Positions 1-9,149 of a DNA stretch of 64,000 bases are shown in pieces. Position numbers and translations under genes: made by a program. Position 1 is the first letter of the stretch; each line of letters starts with the position of its first letter. The stretch is taken from assembly GCA_051954695.1 (NCBI GenBank), contig JBQCHL010000027.1, positions 31,529 through 95,528 of the forward strand. Reading direction: 5' to 3'. The notes below the pieces were generated by a model. That model saw only the letters and a program-made list of their open reading frames with translations, had not been told where the DNA came from and did not search any database. This stretch comes from Terrimonas_A sp051954695. GTDB lineage: Bacteria; Bacteroidota; Bacteroidia; Chitinophagales; Chitinophagaceae.

Positions 1-409
1 CGGGTGCTGTACTCCAGTGACTGGTCACCAGGTTATTCAGATCATTTACGGAATACTTCCTGGTAAGCACAGCTTTACCCATTTCTTCTGTAATGGCCTG
101 GCTGAAATTATTGCCCTGCTTGTCTATTTTCAATGTATACGATATGGAAGAATTTGTTCCTTTATTGGAACCACTTGTCCAGTTAAGTATAACAGCATCA
201 GCAGAGCGGTTCTTTTCCTCCAACACTACCGAACTTTTATCAGCAGAAAGTGTAAGAGGATTATCACCTTTATTCAATTCCATCTTATCGACCTTCTTGC
301 AGGAAAAGAACAGGAGGAGAAAAGCAAGCGTTAAACCAGCCAGATAAACCGGTTTTATTTTTTGGGTGGTATGGTTATATGCAAGCATAAAAGTTTTTTG
401 ATGGTTCAT
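1..409 (-). CDS. SusE-like outer-membrane lipoprotein, N-terminal part (cut by window start)
   Basis: Reading leftward from an ATG at 409, a frame stays open to the first base of the window, giving 136 residues of a longer protein. It has a basic N-terminus, a hydrophobic stretch and a lipobox-like LFFSCKK, so it is probably a lipoprotein. After it comes a segment with the pattern of SusE N-terminal domains: KVDKMELN, then LTLSADKSSVVLEEKN, then AVILNWTSG and a YTLKIDK strand, ending in YSVNDLNNLV. SusE-type proteins bind glycan on the cell surface next to SusC/SusD. It follows susD by 13 bases, so it is the third gene of the same operon. The family call rests on pattern and position; the rest of the protein is outside the window. 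Confidence 0.75.
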   Translation of the reverse strand, partial: MNHQKTFMLAYNHTTQKIKPVYLAGLTLAFLLLFFSCKKVDKMELNKGDNPLTLSADKSSVVLEEKNRSADAVILNWTSGSNKGTNSSISYTLKIDKQGNNFSQAITEEMGKAVLTRKYSVNDLNNLVTSHWSTAP

Positions 410-422
410 ATAAAAACTATGA

Positions 423-1922
423 TCAGTAACCTGGGTTTTGTACGAGGTTAGGATTGGCTTCGATCTCTTTTTGTGGTATCGGCAGCAGCAAATGTTTGGT
501 TGCGGCATTGGATTTGCCGATGCTGTGCAGGAAGTCCAATCCATATTGTCCATTGTTCACTCTTACCAGATCGAACCACCAATGGCCTTCAAAAGCCAGT
601 TCCATTCTCCGTTCGTGTAATATTTTTTCGCGCAGTGCTGCCTGGTTCAAACCTTGCACATCAGACAGACCAGCCCTTCTTCTCACCCTGTTCAAAGGCC
701 CGCCTGCATTAATGGAAGTAGAAGGCAATTGTGCTTCTGCTGTTTTACCCAATTCATTCAAAGCCTCGGCCTGCATCAGCAGCACATCTGAGTAGCGCAA
801 TACAGGAAAGTCGGCAGGATTAGTATCGTAATCAGGAGAAATGGATTTTGGTACCAGGAATTTCCTCAGGTTATAACCTGTCATGGAATAAGAAGCCTGG
901 TAGGTTTTACCATCAAAATTTGGCCCGCCTGCATAAAGTACCGTTTGATCTTTACGCGTATCACCGGCTTCATAAGCATTCACAAATTCCTGTGTTGGCT
1001 GGTCCCATCCATATCCGCCGCCAACAAAATCGCTATTGCGCGGGCCAGTGAAAGTGCTTACCCAGGACGACTGGTTTTCGTTATCCCAGAAGCTATAGCT
1101 GGTTTTACCGATATACTGCACTTCAAAAAGTGATTCGCTGGAGTTTTTGGTAAGTGGGCTGAAATTATCGCTGTAATTCGCATTCAGAGTATAACCCAGT
1201 GAAGCCACCTGTTCACACAGATCAAGCGTTTTCTGGTATTGTCCCAGGGTGAGATAAACTTTTGCCAGCATCCCTGCAGCAGCTCCTTTGGAAGCTCGAC
1301 CGATATCTGTACCGGAATAGCTGGTGCGAGGTGGAAGTAATGAGGTCGCTTTTGTGAGGTCATCAATGATCAGGTTATACACTTCCGACTTGCTGGCGCG
1401 TGTGGGACGAAGATCGTCTGAAGGAGTTTGGGGAACAGTGATCAGAGGCACATCTCCAAACAAACGGGCAAGTATAAAATAATAGGTAGCTCTTAAAAAA
1501 TGGGCTTCTCCCAGTATCCTGTTTTTCAATTCTCCATCGATATTCATGGAAGGAACATTCTGCAAAACAAGATTAGCGCGCAGAATGCCTGGCGCAGGTC
1601 CACGCCAGATGTCGAGTGCTGCGGCATTATCAGTAGCTGTTACAAAATTGGCGATATCCTGTGTTTCGATACCGTCTGTTCCGCCACCGGCCCCTACTAC
1701 ACTGTTGCCGGCCCAGATATCGGTCGTCCACATACGCAGGTTATAAAGTTTTGGCCATTGCAAAGGCTGGTAAGCTCCGTTGATACCAGCGATGGCATCA
1801 GCTTCTGTTAACCAGAAATTGGAAGTGTTCACAGAATCGAGCGGGGCCTTATCCAAGAATTTACTGCAACTGCAAAATACCAGTGCAGTGATGATCACAA
1901 TCGTATTTTTAACTGTTTTCAT
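423..1922 (-). CDS. susD: RagB/SusD family nutrient-uptake outer-membrane lipoprotein
   Basis: A 499-residue surface lipoprotein that captures oligosaccharides and hands them to the partner SusC channel. The start ATG at 1922 is chosen because it directly precedes the signal peptide and lipobox (MKTVKNTIVIITALVFCSCSK); the frame runs further upstream without a better signal. SusD hallmarks are visible: FLDKAPLDSVNTSNFW near the mature N-terminus, the helical HFLRATYYFILARLFGDVPLI segment near residues 145-165, and the C-terminal ERRMELAFEGHWWFDLVR and LLLPIPQKEIEANPNLVQNPGY blocks. It lies 19 bases after susC and 13 before the susE-like gene, so the three are one operon. The linked araBDA and GH51 genes suggest an arabinan-type substrate, which is inference. 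Confidence 0.95.
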   Translation of the reverse strand: MKTVKNTIVIITALVFCSCSKFLDKAPLDSVNTSNFWLTEADAIAGINGAYQPLQWPKLYNLRMWTTDIWAGNSVVGAGGGTDGIETQDIANFVTATDNAAALDIWRGPAPGILRANLVLQNVPSMNIDGELKNRILGEAHFLRATYYFILARLFGDVPLITVPQTPSDDLRPTRASKSEVYNLIIDDLTKATSLLPPRTSYSGTDIGRASKGAAAGMLAKVYLTLGQYQKTLDLCEQVASLGYTLNANYSDNFSPLTKNSSESLFEVQYIGKTSYSFWDNENQSSWVSTFTGPRNSDFVGGGYGWDQPTQEFVNAYEAGDTRKDQTVLYAGGPNFDGKTYQASYSMTGYNLRKFLVPKSISPDYDTNPADFPVLRYSDVLLMQAEALNELGKTAEAQLPSTSINAGGPLNRVRRRAGLSDVQGLNQAALREKILHERRMELAFEGHWWFDLVRVNNGQYGLDFLHSIGKSNAATKHLLLPIPQKEIEANPNLVQNPGY

Positions 1923-1941
1923 ACAGAAACAATTTGAGCTA

Positions 1942-4900
1942 TTAAAAACTAATATTGATACCGGCGCTGAGTGTCCTGGTAACAGGATACACATTCAGAT
2001 CAATGCCATTGGCAGGAACTTCAGGATCGAAGCCGGTGTATTTGGTGAACGTGACAAGGTTCTGCGCAGAGAGATATATCCTGGCTGAACTCATTTTTGC
2101 TTTTTCAGCAATGCGCTTGGGAAGTGTATATCCCAATGTCACATTTTTGATACGCAGATATGAACCGTCTTCAATGAACCGGTCAGAAACGCGTGTGTTC
2201 TTATTAGGGTCATTGAACACTGCACGGGGCATGGTATTGCTGGTGTTAGGGCCTGTCCAGCGGTCAAGCACTGCTGTGGTTTGATTCATGGCCACTGCCA
2301 TTCCTTCCTGGTAAATGCGGTTCGCATTATAGATCTTGTTGCCCGCAACACCTTGCAGGAAAATACCAAGATCAAAACCCTTCCAGGCAAAAGTATTGTT
2401 CATCGCAAAAATGAAGGACGGGTTAGGATTGCCGAGGAATGTGCGGTCGTTATCATCGATCTTTCCATCATTGTTCAGATCTCTGAAACGGATATCGCCG
2501 GGAGAGGTACGGTTAAAAGGATCAGAGCCCGGTACCTGCACAGCATAATCATCCACATCTTTTTGCGTCTGAAAAAGACCATTGGTCACAAACCCATAAA
2601 ACTCGTTGATAGGATAACCTCCCGGGTGCTGGACAGACAGGTTTTGGTTTAAACCAATACTGCCGGTATACATAGGAATAGTATCATTCAGCCGGATGAT
2701 CCGGTTTTGATTATAAGCAACATTAAAGCTGGTATTCCATTCAAAAGCTCCTTTGGTGTTTTGTGTGGAAACAGTCAGTTCGATCCCCCTGTTCTGCACT
2801 TTACCCAGGTTGATACTGGGCACCACAATATCTGAGTAACCAGTGGAAATAGGAACTGACATTGGTACCAGCATATCATTGGTGTTCTTGATATAACCAT
2901 CCACGGTTACATTCACGCGGTTATTAAAAAGTGTTGCATCCAGGCCGAAGTTAGCCTGCTCTACCCTTTCCCACCTGATGCCGGGGTTGGGGATCATCAA
3001 TGGAACGATCGCCGTTACTGCTGTTCCGTTGAAGTTATATTGAACCGTTTGCAGAACAGAAGCAAAAGAATAGTTACCTATATTCTGATTACCGGTAACA
3101 CCATAACCCACACGAAGCTTCAGATCATTGACCATATCTGTCTTCTTAAAAAACCCTTCTTCAGATATTCTCCATGCTGCAGAAGCAGATGGGAATGTGC
3201 CATAGCGGTTGTCTTTACCAAACCGCGAAGAGCCATCGCGGCGGACAGTAGCTGTTAAAAGATATTTATTCTTATAACCATAATTCACACGGCCCATCAG
3301 GGAGAACAGGGCCCATTCATTAGCACCGCCACCTACTGTAGGTAAAATGGTACCATTGCTCAACTGCTGCGTTACATCACTTGCAAACTGCTGGATGGAA
3401 CCATTCATGCCATCATACCGGCTGGCTTGCGCACTGCTTCCTGCCAGTACAGTAAGATTATGATCACCGAAACGTGTGTCATAGGTGAAATAATTATCCC
3501 AAAGCCAGGTAATCGATTTGTTATATGCTTCTGCCAGGTAAGAATTTGGTTGTGGAATGGGTTGCCAGTTATATTTCGGTGCCCAGTTGCGCGAATCCCA
3601 GAAAGCAGCCTGTATGCCTGCAGTTGATTTGAATTTGAGGCCGCGCATAAGGGTCAGTTCACCATAAATATTCCCGAGGATATTATACCCTTTTGTTGTG
3701 TTATTGTTGATCGTCGCTTTACCGATCGGGTTGGCAACATCCCCTACCCAGGATGGCTGCCCTACAGGACCTGCATAAGAACCATCCGGATTGTAGATCG
3801 GTTGTGTGGGCAGGGCCGACATTGCATTGCGGATATCATAAGAACCGCTTTTTTTGATATCATGATTAAGCGAAATATTGTTACCAAATTTCAGCCAGTC
3901 AAATACACGCGATTCGCTGTTGAACTGAACAGTGTAACGGCGATAACCTGTGTTGATCACGATACCTTCCTGGTCAAATACGTTTCCGGACACATAATAA
4001 GTGGTTTTGGCGTTCCCGCCTGAATAAGACAGGGAGTAGCTCTGCATCGGAGCAGAACGGAATAAAGCGCCTAACCAATCAGTGCCATTCCCCAATGTTG
4101 CAGGATCAGCGAAAGCAGGGTTCTGCGCCTGCCCATTGTTGATCATCATTTCATTGTGGAGAGAAGCAAATTGCCTGGCAGTGAGCATGGGGACCATATC
4201 GGTCGCTTTTTGCACACCGGCAAAACTTTTGAATTCAAGACTGTTCCTTCCATTCGCACCACGTTTGGTAGTGATCAGCACTACGCCATTGGCGCCTCTC
4301 GATCCGTATATCGCAGCGGAGGATGCATCTTTTAACACTTCAATGGAAGCGATATCATCGGGGCTGATATTGTTCAGCGGAATATCTGCAGGCACACCGT
4401 CGATCACCAGCAACGGATCGCTATTGTTAATAGTGCCCGTGCCTCTCACCCTGATGGTGACATTGCTGCCTGGTGCGCCGGATGAAACGATCTGAACGCC
4501 GGCTGCCCTACCCTGCAATGCTTCCCCCACGTTGGGAACAGGCAGTGATTTCAGGTCTTTCCCATTTACAGAGCTCAAAGAGCCTGTTAAGTCTTTTCTT
4601 CTTTGGGTGCCATAGCCTACCACTACCACATCCTGCATGGCGGCAGCCGCAGAGCGAAGGGAAACAGTAATATCCGCAGCATTACTGAAAGCCAGCTCAG
4701 TACTTTCATAACCTACGTATGAAATGATCAATGTATCGCCCGGAGCGGCGGCAATCGAAAACAGCCCCCCTTCGTCCGTGGTGGTACCGGTCTGTTTCCC
4801 CTTCAATTGAACGGAAACGCCAGCAAGGGGTTTATTATCCTCCTGGGAAATAACCCTGCCGGTCATGCGGCTGCTTTGCGCAACCGAGATCATGAACAGG

Positions 4901-4959
4901 AAAAGAAAAAACAGTAGAACGGAAAGATACCGTGCATAACTGGTAATGCTGCTTGGCAT
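1942..4959 (-). CDS. susC: SusC/RagA family TonB-linked outer-membrane receptor
   Basis: A 1005-residue TonB-dependent channel that imports oligosaccharides captured by SusD. The start at 4959 gives a typical signal peptide (YLSVLLFFLFLFMISVAQS). Domains in order: a CarboxypepD-regulatory-like domain (GRVISQEDNKPLAGVSVQLK to VGYES, about residues 33-90), the SusC signature VVVVGYGTQRRKDLTGS, a plug domain containing GRAAGVQIVSSG and PLLVIDGVP, then a long beta-barrel ending in TLSAGINISF, with the final aromatic residue typical of barrel proteins. An upstream in-frame extension of 46 codons exists but lacks a signal peptide. It is the first gene of the operon and is divergent from the hybrid two-component regulator, the usual controller of such loci. 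Confidence 0.96.
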   Translation of the reverse strand: MPSSITSYARYLSVLLFFLFLFMISVAQSSRMTGRVISQEDNKPLAGVSVQLKGKQTGTTTDEGGLFSIAAAPGDTLIISYVGYESTELAFSNAADITVSLRSAAAAMQDVVVVGYGTQRRKDLTGSLSSVNGKDLKSLPVPNVGEALQGRAAGVQIVSSGAPGSNVTIRVRGTGTINNSDPLLVIDGVPADIPLNNISPDDIASIEVLKDASSAAIYGSRGANGVVLITTKRGANGRNSLEFKSFAGVQKATDMVPMLTARQFASLHNEMMINNGQAQNPAFADPATLGNGTDWLGALFRSAPMQSYSLSYSGGNAKTTYYVSGNVFDQEGIVINTGYRRYTVQFNSESRVFDWLKFGNNISLNHDIKKSGSYDIRNAMSALPTQPIYNPDGSYAGPVGQPSWVGDVANPIGKATINNNTTKGYNILGNIYGELTLMRGLKFKSTAGIQAAFWDSRNWAPKYNWQPIPQPNSYLAEAYNKSITWLWDNYFTYDTRFGDHNLTVLAGSSAQASRYDGMNGSIQQFASDVTQQLSNGTILPTVGGGANEWALFSLMGRVNYGYKNKYLLTATVRRDGSSRFGKDNRYGTFPSASAAWRISEEGFFKKTDMVNDLKLRVGYGVTGNQNIGNYSFASVLQTVQYNFNGTAVTAIVPLMIPNPGIRWERVEQANFGLDATLFNNRVNVTVDGYIKNTNDMLVPMSVPISTGYSDIVVPSINLGKVQNRGIELTVSTQNTKGAFEWNTSFNVAYNQNRIIRLNDTIPMYTGSIGLNQNLSVQHPGGYPINEFYGFVTNGLFQTQKDVDDYAVQVPGSDPFNRTSPGDIRFRDLNNDGKIDDNDRTFLGNPNPSFIFAMNNTFAWKGFDLGIFLQGVAGNKIYNANRIYQEGMAVAMNQTTAVLDRWTGPNTSNTMPRAVFNDPNKNTRVSDRFIEDGSYLRIKNVTLGYTLPKRIAEKAKMSSARIYLSAQNLVTFTKYTGFDPEVPANGIDLNVYPVTRTLSAGINISF

Positions 4960-5163
4960 AGATGCAATCGTTTTGGTAATGAATAAAGAACTATCATTAT
5001 ATTTTATGCCGGAAACCGGCAAATGACCCACGAAACAAATACTAATTTCCTTTACCCGGCAATCTGAGCGTTCCAAATTGTTTTCAAAATGTATCAATAT
5101 GGGGAAACAGGCTGGATTCTCTCAACTCCTTCCTTTATTTTTGAAGGGCTGCCATTGCGATGC
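4960..5163. promoter_or_regulatory. Divergent promoter region between susC and the hybrid regulator
   Basis: This 204-base gap separates two genes read outward. For the rightward gene, TATTTTTG at 5136-5143 fits the Bacteroidota -7 element TAnnTTTG and lies 20 bases before the chosen ATG; no TTG was found at the usual distance upstream. A perfect hairpin, TGCCGG-AAA-CCGGCA, sits at 5007-5021 and could mark regulator binding or a leader structure for susC. No clear leftward -7 box was found. Confidence 0.4.
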
Positions 5164-8100
5164 ATGTTGAGAAACAGGTTTCTTATATCAATCTTTATTT
5201 TCCTGCTCCCCTTTTCCGTGGGTGCTCAATCCTACTATTTTAAAAATTACCAGGTCAGTAACGGGCTTTCCAGTAATACCATCACCAGTATATTGCAGGA
5301 CAAGAAAGGTTTTATGTGGTTTGGCACCCGCAATGGGCTCAACCGTTTTGATGGCACCACTTTCAAAATTTTCCGGAACGACCCGGAAGATTCTTTAAGC
5401 CTGGGCAGCAATTCCATCCTGAGTTTATATGAAGATGAAAAGGAACAATTGTGGATCGGCACTTACAAGGGAGTATATATATATGATCCCGTTTCCGAGC
5501 GCTTCACGGCTTTTAAAAAGCTGGCAGGCGGCGAAACCCGCTATATCAGCCGCGACAGTTCAGGCAATATATGGATCATTAATAATTTCACCCTTTCACA
5601 ATACGATACCCGCACCGGCCAGTTAAAAACTTTTTCGAGCGACAGCACACAAACCATTGCCCTATCCATTTCTGCACGAGGTGAATTATGGATCGCCACC
5701 AGTTATGGTACCATCAAAAAATATAACCCCACCACAGGAGATTTCACTTCTTATGATCTGGCTTTGCTGAATGGCAAAAAACCGCTGACTTTTATCCAGG
5801 ATATATATCCGGCCAGCGACAGCTCCTTGCTGATCGGCACAATGAACCAGGCTTTGCTTTTTAATACAAAAACAAATAGCCTGACCAATATTTTCCAGGG
5901 CGATCCCAATGCCGGCAGTATACAAATACATAAGATCATCCGTCAATCAAAGAACGAATACTGGCTGGGAACTGAAACAGGTATCTATATTGTGGACCTT
6001 AGCAACGGTTATCGCCAGCATATCCAAAAAGAATACAGCAATCCATTCTCGATCACCGACAATGTGATCTACTCTTTTTGCAAAGACAGGGAAGGCGGCA
6101 CCTGGATCGGAAGTTTTTTTGGTGGCATTAACTATTATTCATCGCAGCTAAACCAATTCAGGAAATACTTTCCTAATAAAAGCAACAACAGCATCAGCGG
6201 CAACCTGGTGCATGAAATATGCGAAGATCAGTATGGACATATCTGGATCGGGACAGAAGATGCAGGATTGAACAAACTGGACCCGCGCACAGGACGTATT
6301 ACTCAATTCATGCCGGGAAAAACTCCTGGCAGTATTTCTTATCAGAATCTACACGGTTTGGTGGCTGATGGGAACCGCCTTTGGATCGGCACCTATGAGC
6401 ATGGATTGGATGTAATGGATATACCCACAGGAAAAGTGGTCCGTCATTATTCAACCAATAACAGCTCCCTCCAGGGAAATTTCATTGTTACATTATATAA
6501 AACATCCGCCAATGAAATACTGATCGGGGCCTGGAATGGACTGTTCCGTTACAACAGGGAGAATGACAGCTTTACCCGGGACCCATTCTTTAATATGCAG
6601 ATCCAAACCATCCATGAAGATGCGGATGGCACTATCTGGGTGGGCAGTTATGGTAATGGAGTATATTACCGTAACCCGCATACAGGAAAAAGCGGCAATT
6701 TCCGTTATGACCTGAATGATCCCAACAGCCTTCCCACTAATTATGTAAACAATCTTTACCAGGATAGCCGGAAAAATCTTTGGATCAGTACAGAAGCAGG
6801 GCTTTGCAAGTTTGACCATAGCACGGGTAAGACAACCCGCTTCAATAAGAATGGACTTAGTGATAAACAGGTGTTCCGTGTGTTGGAAGACGGCAAAGGT
6901 TTATTATGGGTCTCCACTTCCAGGGGGCTGTTATGCCTTGACCCGTCCAATGGCACAACCAAGACCTATACTACGGTAAATGGCCTGCTAAGCGAGCAGT
7001 TCAACTACAATTCAGGTTATAAAAGCACAGATGGCAGTTTTTATTTCGGCACCCTGAAAGGTATGATCAGTTTTAACCCTGCTTCTTTAAAAAAGGATGA
7101 ATTTATTCCGCCGGTATATATCACGGGGCTACAGGTCAACAACCATGAAATGAGCGCCAACAAAACCGGTTCTCCCTTAAAGGAATCAGTAATGTATGCA
7201 AAGGAGATCGTTTTGCCTTATGACAGTTCTACCCTCAGCTTTGATATTGCAGCGTTGAGCTACGTTACACCAGAGATCAATGAATACGCTTATATCATGG
7301 AGGGGTTGGACAAAGAATGGACATCACTGAAAAGTAACCGGAAAATATTTTATACCAAATTACCTCCCGGCAATTACACTTTTCGTGTAAAAGGAAGCGG
7401 CAGTGGGGAAATATGGAATGAAAAAGAAGCCGTGCTTAAAATCCGGGTATTACCGCCCTGGTGGGCAAGCCCCTGGGCGTATATCCTGTATACACTGGCC
7501 AGTGCTGCGATATTATGGACCATTTTCCGGTATTATCATATTGCCTTAAAGGAAAAGAACAAGCGGAAAATAGAGACCCTCGAAATCGAAAAAGAAAGGG
7601 AGATATATAATGCCAAAATAGAATTCTTTACCAATATTGCACATGAGATCCGGACACCCCTGACCCTTATCAGGCTTCCGCTTGACAAGCTGCTGAAAAA
7701 CGAAACAGACAATCCATCACTTGCTGAAAGTTTAACCATGATGAAAAAGAATACCAACCGCCTGATCGATCTTACTGATCAGTTGCTCGATTTCCGGAAG
7801 GCAGAGGCCAATAAATTCAGCCTGAATTTTATCCGCACGGATATTACAGATCTGCTGAAGGAATTGTTCGCTTCCTTTAAACCGATAGCTGAGCAAAGGA
7901 AAATATCCTTGCGGCTGGAAGTGCCCCGCGTGCCATTGCATGCTTCTGTTGATCCAGAAGCATTCCGGAAAATACTGGGCAATCTTTTCAATAATGCCAT
8001 TAAATATTCAGATACAACAGTGGTAGTCCGGCTGTTGCCTTTCAATAGCGACGATAATGTATTCCATATAGAGATCCGCAATGATGGACATTTGATCCCA

Positions 8101-9135
8101 TACGAACTGAAAGAAAAGATATTCGAGCCTTTTTACCGTCTCAAAGAAACAGCCCGGCAGGCCGGCACAGGCATTGGCCTGCCCCTGGCCCGCTCACTGG
8201 CTGAATTACATAAAGGAGTGCTGGACCTGAAGCGGCCGGAAAATGGATTGAATGTTTTCCTGCTCTCCATTCCCATACACCAGGAAAACGAGATCAACCT
8301 GCAGGAATATGAAACTTTTGAGGTAAGTACAGTGCAGGAAGAAACGGCACCAGAACAAGCAGACCCAAGCAAAATGTCCTTGCTTATTGTAGAAGACAAT
8401 AAGGAAATACTGCAGTTTATCCAGCGGGAGTTACAGAACAGTTTCACTATTTATAAAGCCCACAATGGTGAAGAGGCATTGCAGTTGCTGGAAAAGGAAA
8501 ACATCCAACTCGTGATCAGCGATATCATGATGCCGGTAATGGACGGGATTGAACTTTGCCGGAGGATGAAGACCGATCTGCAATACAGCCATATTCCTAT
8601 CATCCTTCTCACAGCTAAAAACACCTTGCATTCAAAAATAGAAGGACTGGAAGTAGGTGCTGATGCGTATATAGAAAAACCATTTTCACTGGAGCATTTG
8701 CAGGCACAGATCAACAACCTGCTCACCAACCGGAATATCATTAAAGAGTATTTCGCCAAATCGCCTTTAACGCATATTAAAGGGATCGCCAGTTCAAAAG
8801 CGGATAAAAATTTCCTGGAAGAATTGCACCAGATCATCCAGGCCAATATCACCGATATGGATTTGGATGTAGATAAACTTTCACGGATGATGAATATGAG
8901 CCGGACCAGTTTTTACCGAAAGATCAAAGGGCTGTCTGACCTGACACCAAATGAGCTGATCAATATTTCCCGGTTGAAAAAAGCGGCAGAACTGCTGGCA
9001 GAAGGAGGATACAAGATCAATGAAGTAGCAAGCATGGTGGGATACAGTTTGAATAGTAATTTCTCCAGGGATTTTCATAAACAATTCGGGGTAACGCCGT
9101 CAAATTACCTGAGCAGCTTACCCCGAAATGGATGA
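5164..9135 (+). CDS. Hybrid two-component system sensor/regulator (HTCS)
   Basis: A 1323-residue one-protein signalling system that senses a glycan fragment in the periplasm and activates the linked locus. The ATG at 5164 starts a clear signal peptide (MLRNRFLISIFIFLLPFSVGAQS); an upstream ATG at 5089 would bury it. Domains in order: about fourteen two-component-propeller repeats (IWIG, LWIGT, WIGSYG motifs, residues 25-660), a Y_Y_Y domain (about 690-760, YAYIMEGLDKEW, PGNYTFRVKG), one membrane span near 765-790, HisKA with the phospho-acceptor H827 in AHEIRTPLT, an HATPase domain (GTGIGLPLA), a receiver with D1120 in VISDIMMPVMDG, and an AraC-type DNA-binding domain at the C-terminus. It is divergent from susCDE and is probably its activator. 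Confidence 0.95.
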   Translation: MLRNRFLISIFIFLLPFSVGAQSYYFKNYQVSNGLSSNTITSILQDKKGFMWFGTRNGLNRFDGTTFKIFRNDPEDSLSLGSNSILSLYEDEKEQLWIGTYKGVYIYDPVSERFTAFKKLAGGETRYISRDSSGNIWIINNFTLSQYDTRTGQLKTFSSDSTQTIALSISARGELWIATSYGTIKKYNPTTGDFTSYDLALLNGKKPLTFIQDIYPASDSSLLIGTMNQALLFNTKTNSLTNIFQGDPNAGSIQIHKIIRQSKNEYWLGTETGIYIVDLSNGYRQHIQKEYSNPFSITDNVIYSFCKDREGGTWIGSFFGGINYYSSQLNQFRKYFPNKSNNSISGNLVHEICEDQYGHIWIGTEDAGLNKLDPRTGRITQFMPGKTPGSISYQNLHGLVADGNRLWIGTYEHGLDVMDIPTGKVVRHYSTNNSSLQGNFIVTLYKTSANEILIGAWNGLFRYNRENDSFTRDPFFNMQIQTIHEDADGTIWVGSYGNGVYYRNPHTGKSGNFRYDLNDPNSLPTNYVNNLYQDSRKNLWISTEAGLCKFDHSTGKTTRFNKNGLSDKQVFRVLEDGKGLLWVSTSRGLLCLDPSNGTTKTYTTVNGLLSEQFNYNSGYKSTDGSFYFGTLKGMISFNPASLKKDEFIPPVYITGLQVNNHEMSANKTGSPLKESVMYAKEIVLPYDSSTLSFDIAALSYVTPEINEYAYIMEGLDKEWTSLKSNRKIFYTKLPPGNYTFRVKGSGSGEIWNEKEAVLKIRVLPPWWASPWAYILYTLASAAILWTIFRYYHIALKEKNKRKIETLEIEKEREIYNAKIEFFTNIAHEIRTPLTLIRLPLDKLLKNETDNPSLAESLTMMKKNTNRLIDLTDQLLDFRKAEANKFSLNFIRTDITDLLKELFASFKPIAEQRKISLRLEVPRVPLHASVDPEAFRKILGNLFNNAIKYSDTTVVVRLLPFNSDDNVFHIEIRNDGHLIPYELKEKIFEPFYRLKETARQAGTGIGLPLARSLAELHKGVLDLKRPENGLNVFLLSIPIHQENEINLQEYETFEVSTVQEETAPEQADPSKMSLLIVEDNKEILQFIQRELQNSFTIYKAHNGEEALQLLEKENIQLVISDIMMPVMDGIELCRRMKTDLQYSHIPIILLTAKNTLHSKIEGLEVGADAYIEKPFSLEHLQAQINNLLTNRNIIKEYFAKSPLTHIKGIASSKADKNFLEELHQIIQANITDMDLDVDKLSRMMNMSRTSFYRKIKGLSDLTPNELINISRLKKAAELLAEGGYKINEVASMVGYSLNSNFSRDFHKQFGVTPSNYLSSLPRNG

Positions 9136-9149
9136 TCAATGAGTCGCTT

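Noticed and set aside
1942..1994. Overlap of the extended susD frame with the susC end
   Set aside because: The extension has no signal peptide; the ATG at 1922 precedes a clear lipobox, so the overlap is not real.
7536..8852. Several antisense open frames within the HTCS kinase and receiver
   Set aside because: They are mirror frames of a well-conserved coding sequence and show no family motifs.
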